Source of the DNA: Deltaproteobacteria bacterium
GTDB lineage: Bacteria; Desulfobacterota; Binatia; Binatales; Binataceae
Direction: 5' to 3'
DNA: 8,066 bases
Assembly (NCBI GenBank): GCA_021786815.1
Contig: JAJYMR010000136.1
Coordinates: 1 to 8,066, forward strand
Each line of letters begins with the position of its first letter. The first letter of the stretch is position 1. The translations under genes and the position numbers were made by a program. The notes under the pieces were generated by a model. It saw nothing but the letters and a program-made list of their open reading frames with translations. It ran no database searches and had not been told where the DNA came from. Positions 6,108-8,066 of this stretch are shown here, piece after piece.

Positions 6108-6794
6108 ATGATTCGCGCAGTGATATTCGACCTCGACGGCACTCTTGCCGATACCGAACCGCTCCATTTCGCGGCCTTCGCCGAAGTGCTCGCAACCGAG
6201 GGAATCGAGCTTACCCGCGTGGAATATTTCACGCGGCTTATCGGCTACAATGACCATGATTGCTTCGAAGCCGTGCTCGCCGAGAACCATCGTCCGGCCG
6301 GCGAGGACAAAATCCGCACGCTGGTCGAGCGCAAGGCCCGCGTCTATCAGCACATGATCGAGAACCGCGACGTGCTCTATCCGGGCGCGGCCGATTTCGT
6401 GCGCCGATGCGCCGAGCGCTTTCCGCTGCTCGTCGTTACGGGCACGCTTCGCGCCGAGGCGGAGATGATCCTTGGGCGCGCGGGACTTCGCGCGCTTTTC
6501 CTCGACGTGATCGCGGCCGAAGACGTCGAGCATGGCAAGCCCGAGCCCGACGGGTTCGTCCTTGCGCTCGGACGGCTCGGATTCCTGCTTCGCCAACGCC
6601 CACCGATCGATCCTTCCGAGTGCCTCGTGGTCGAGGACACCCACGCCGGAGTCGAATCCGCGCGGCGCGCCGGAATGCGCGTGCTCGCGCTGATGCATTC
6701 CGCGCCCGAGGACGAGCTTTCCGGCGCCGACGTGATCCGGGCTTCGTTCGCCGATACCGATCTCGACGAGGTGCTGCGCCTGCTCGCGAAGTGA
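6108..6794 (+). CDS. HAD-superfamily hydrolase, CbbY/beta-phosphoglucomutase type
   Basis: This 228-residue cytoplasmic protein should act on a small phosphorylated metabolite using an aspartyl-phosphate intermediate and Mg2+. All four HAD motifs are present: motif I DLDGTLADTEPLH (8-20, nucleophile D8, acid/base D10), motif II LLVVTGT (107-113, T111), motif III lysine in HGKPEPD (K144) and motif IV VVEDTHAGVESARRAGM (174-190, E176-D177). The alpha-helical C1 cap lies at about 18-90. The sequence around ED-T/S-x-x-G-x-x-A-A/R-x-A-G-M is typical of phosphoglucomutase-like and phosphatase members, so the substrate cannot be named. No Shine-Dalgarno sequence precedes the ATG; an AT-rich GATAAATT at 6091-6098 could be a -10 box giving a very short leader, but I find no good -35. 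It is transcribed away from the BrnTA relic. Confidence 0.88.
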   Translation: MIRAVIFDLDGTLADTEPLHFAAFAEVLATEGIELTRVEYFTRLIGYNDHDCFEAVLAENHRPAGEDKIRTLVERKARVYQHMIENRDVLYPGAADFVRRCAERFPLLVVTGTLRAEAEMILGRAGLRALFLDVIAAEDVEHGKPEPDGFVLALGRLGFLLRQRPPIDPSECLVVEDTHAGVESARRAGMRVLALMHSAPEDELSGADVIRASFADTDLDEVLRLLAK

Positions 6795-6829
6795 CCGTCC
6801 CGAAGGCCCGCAGGTTGGCGGCTGCTATG

Positions 6830-6838
6830 TGCTAACCT
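6830..6838 (+). promoter_or_regulatory. Candidate extended -10 for leaderless DUF72 transcript
   Basis: TGCTAACCT at 6830-6838 is an extended -10-like element (TGn plus TAACCT, three of six consensus positions), and 7 bases separate it from GTG 6846. This is the same spacing as in the candidate promoter at 2635-2664. No convincing -35 is visible at 16-19 bp, so this is weak on its own. Confidence 0.25.
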
Positions 6839-6845
6839 TTGCCCG

Positions 6846-7778
6846 GTGGCCGAGACGCGAACCGAATTCCTGGTGGGGACGGCGTCATGGACCGACCCGA
6901 CGCTGGTTAAGTCGGACCTCTTTTACCCCTCCTATCTGAAAAGCGCCGAGGAGCGGCTTCGCTTTTACGCAACCCAGTTCAGAACCGTCGAGGTGGACTC
7001 GTCGTATTACGCCCTGCCGTCGGAACGCAACGCCGAGCTATGGCGCGAGCGCACGCCGCCCGGTTTCGTCTTCAACGTGAAGGCGTTCGCCTGGCTGACG
7101 CAGCATCCCGCGGAAACCGCACGCCTGCCGAAAAACATCAAGGAGATGCTGACCGCCGAGCAGTTGGGCGAGCCGCGCCTCGGACGTCCGCCGGCAAAGG
7201 CGCTCGACATGGCCTTCCAGATGTTCTGGAGCGCGCTTGGGCCGCTGCGCGAGGGCTCGCCCGGCGAAGCGGGCACGCTCGGGATGGTGCTGTTCCAGTT
7301 TCCGCCCTACTTCACGATGAAGCCGGCGAATTTCGATTACCTCGCCTCGCTTCCGGCGCGGATGCCTGGCGCGCCGATCGCCGTCGAATTCCGCCATCCG
7401 AGCTGGGTCGCCGATGACCGTGCGCGCGCGGAGACGATGCGCTTTCTCGGCGAGCACCGGCTCTGCTACGTCTCGATTGATGCACCGGCCGACAAGTCGA
7501 TCGTCCCGTCGTTTATCGACGCGACCGGCGAGCAGGCCTACGTCCGCTTCCACGGGCGCAACCGCGAGGCATGGTTCAAGCGCAATATCAGCGCGGCCGA
7601 GCGTTACAAGTATCTTTATTCGGAACGGGAACTGGCCGACCGGAGCAAGGAGATTAAGTTGCTTTCGCGCCGCGGTGTCAGGCGCGCATTCGTGATTTTC
7701 AACAACTGCTACCGTAATTTTGGCATACTGAACGCCGCCACGATGGCGAACATCCTCAAGCATCAGGAACCCCGATGA
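6846..7778 (+). CDS. DUF72 (YecE-family) protein
   Basis: A 310-residue TIM-barrel-like protein of the widespread DUF72/YecE family, whose biochemical role is not established. Diagnostic features seen: the first strand VGTASWTDPTL (10-20) with FYP and a following YATQFRTVEVDSSYYALPS (41-59), then FVFNVKAFAWLTQHP (74-88), LGMVLFQFPPYF (145-156), IAVEFRHPSW (178-187), AYVRFHGRN (231-239) and VIFNNCYRNFGILNA (283-297). In DUF72 proteins the E-x-S/N-x-x-Y, E-F-R-H-x-S-W and F-N-N motifs line the barrel mouth and suggest an enzyme site. Family members are sometimes found with DNA-repair or metal-related genes, but nothing here supports that. The start is GTG 6846 without a visible ribosome binding site. 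Its stop overlaps the next ATG by ATGA, so the pair is likely co-translated. Confidence 0.88.
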   Translation: MAETRTEFLVGTASWTDPTLVKSDLFYPSYLKSAEERLRFYATQFRTVEVDSSYYALPSERNAELWRERTPPGFVFNVKAFAWLTQHPAETARLPKNIKEMLTAEQLGEPRLGRPPAKALDMAFQMFWSALGPLREGSPGEAGTLGMVLFQFPPYFTMKPANFDYLASLPARMPGAPIAVEFRHPSWVADDRARAETMRFLGEHRLCYVSIDAPADKSIVPSFIDATGEQAYVRFHGRNREAWFKRNISAAERYKYLYSERELADRSKEIKLLSRRGVRRAFVIFNNCYRNFGILNAATMANILKHQEPR

Positions 7779-8066
7779 AGGCGCGACTCTACCAGTTCAT
7801 CGCAAGCCCCTTCTGCGCCAAGGTGCGCAAGCTTCTCGAGTACAAGGGCGTCGAGGCCGAGACCGTCGAGGTGGATTACCTCGAGCGCAAGGAACTACTC
7901 GTTGCCTCGGGGCAGATAATGGTGCCCGCGCTGGTGCTCGAATCGGCCGAAACCGTCGTCGATTCGCATCGGATCGCGATGCGGCTGGAGGAGCTGTACC
8001 CCGAACCGACCATTTTCCCGCCCGGCCAGCGCGGACTCCATCTGATGCTCGCCCGCCATATCGAGA
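7775..8066 (+). CDS. Glutathione S-transferase-like protein, N-terminal part (cut by window end)
   Basis: The first 97 residues are present and show the thioredoxin-like N-terminal domain of the GST superfamily: LYQFIASPFCAKVRKLLEYKG (5-25) with S11, P12 and C14 at the start of helix 1. The cis-proline follows in IMVPALV (P51), and VDSHRIAMRLEELYP (62-76) carries the glutathione-contacting (E/D)-S pair. The end (about 85-97) is the start of the all-helical C-terminal domain, which lies outside the window. SPFCxKVRxxLxxKG is typical of omega- or beta-like and uncharacterised bacterial members, whose role ranges from thiol transfer to stress defence. The ribosome binding site is AGGA (7765-7768), six bases before the ATG. 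The ATG overlaps the DUF72 stop. Confidence 0.85.
   Translation, partial: MKARLYQFIASPFCAKVRKLLEYKGVEAETVEVDYLERKELLVASGQIMVPALVLESAETVVDSHRIAMRLEELYPEPTIFPPGQRGLHLMLARHIE

Noticed and set aside
5973..6698. 241-residue minus-strand ORF opposite the HAD gene
   Set aside because: It is a shadow of the HAD gene, which carries all four motifs on the + strand. Only its last codons, outside the HAD gene, are of interest as a BrnT remnant.
7038..7763. 241-residue minus-strand ORF opposite the DUF72 gene
   Set aside because: It lies fully within the DUF72 gene in an antisense frame. The + strand reading has the family motifs and this one has none.
1..8066. CRISPR array, tRNA or rRNA genes
   Set aside because: No regularly spaced repeats beyond the single 16-bp duplication, and no tRNA-like cloverleaf or rRNA sequence was seen on either strand.

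Overview
The window looks like chromosomal DNA from a high-GC, Gram-negative (diderm) bacterium. The diderm call rests on an adjacent lptF-lptG pair, which encodes the inner-membrane permease of the lipopolysaccharide exporter. A probable F420-dependent PPOX-class protein and frequent GTG starts without a clear Shine-Dalgarno sequence would suit a soil lineage such as Binatota, Desulfobacterota or Acidobacteriota. That taxonomic guess is inference only.

Layout. Positions 1-309 hold no gene I can support, but carry a perfect 16-bp tandem duplication about 155 bp ahead of lptF. lptF (310-1488) and lptG (1485-2585) overlap by ATGA and end in a hairpin. A second operon follows, apparently driven by a leaderless promoter inside the 86-bp gap: a lipoate-protein-ligase-like protein (2672-3721), a HEAT-repeat protein (3718-4491) and a PPOX/F420-type oxidoreductase (4472-4963). 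The three overlap end to start and are probably translationally coupled.

Positions 4964-6107 are different. This stretch of about 1.1 kb holds only broken genes: a RusA-like nuclease gene on the + strand split over three reading frames (5094-5652), and on the - strand a BrnTA-type toxin-antitoxin relic. In the relic the BrnA antitoxin has a one-base insertion (5739-5976) and the BrnT toxin appears reduced to its last dozen codons. All flanking genes are intact, so this looks like a decayed accessory insertion, although local assembly error cannot be excluded from the sequence alone.

From 6108 onward there are intact + strand housekeeping-type genes: a HAD phosphatase of the beta-phosphoglucomutase/CbbY type (6108-6794), a DUF72/YecE protein (6846-7778) and, overlapping it by ATGA, the N-terminal domain of a glutathione S-transferase-like protein cut by the window end (7775-8066).

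The most interesting points are the clustered gene decay, the lipoate-ligase homologue whose expected catalytic lysine is replaced, and the operon joining that protein to a HEAT-repeat protein and a flavin/F420 protein. I did not recognise a wholly new defence or mobile system.
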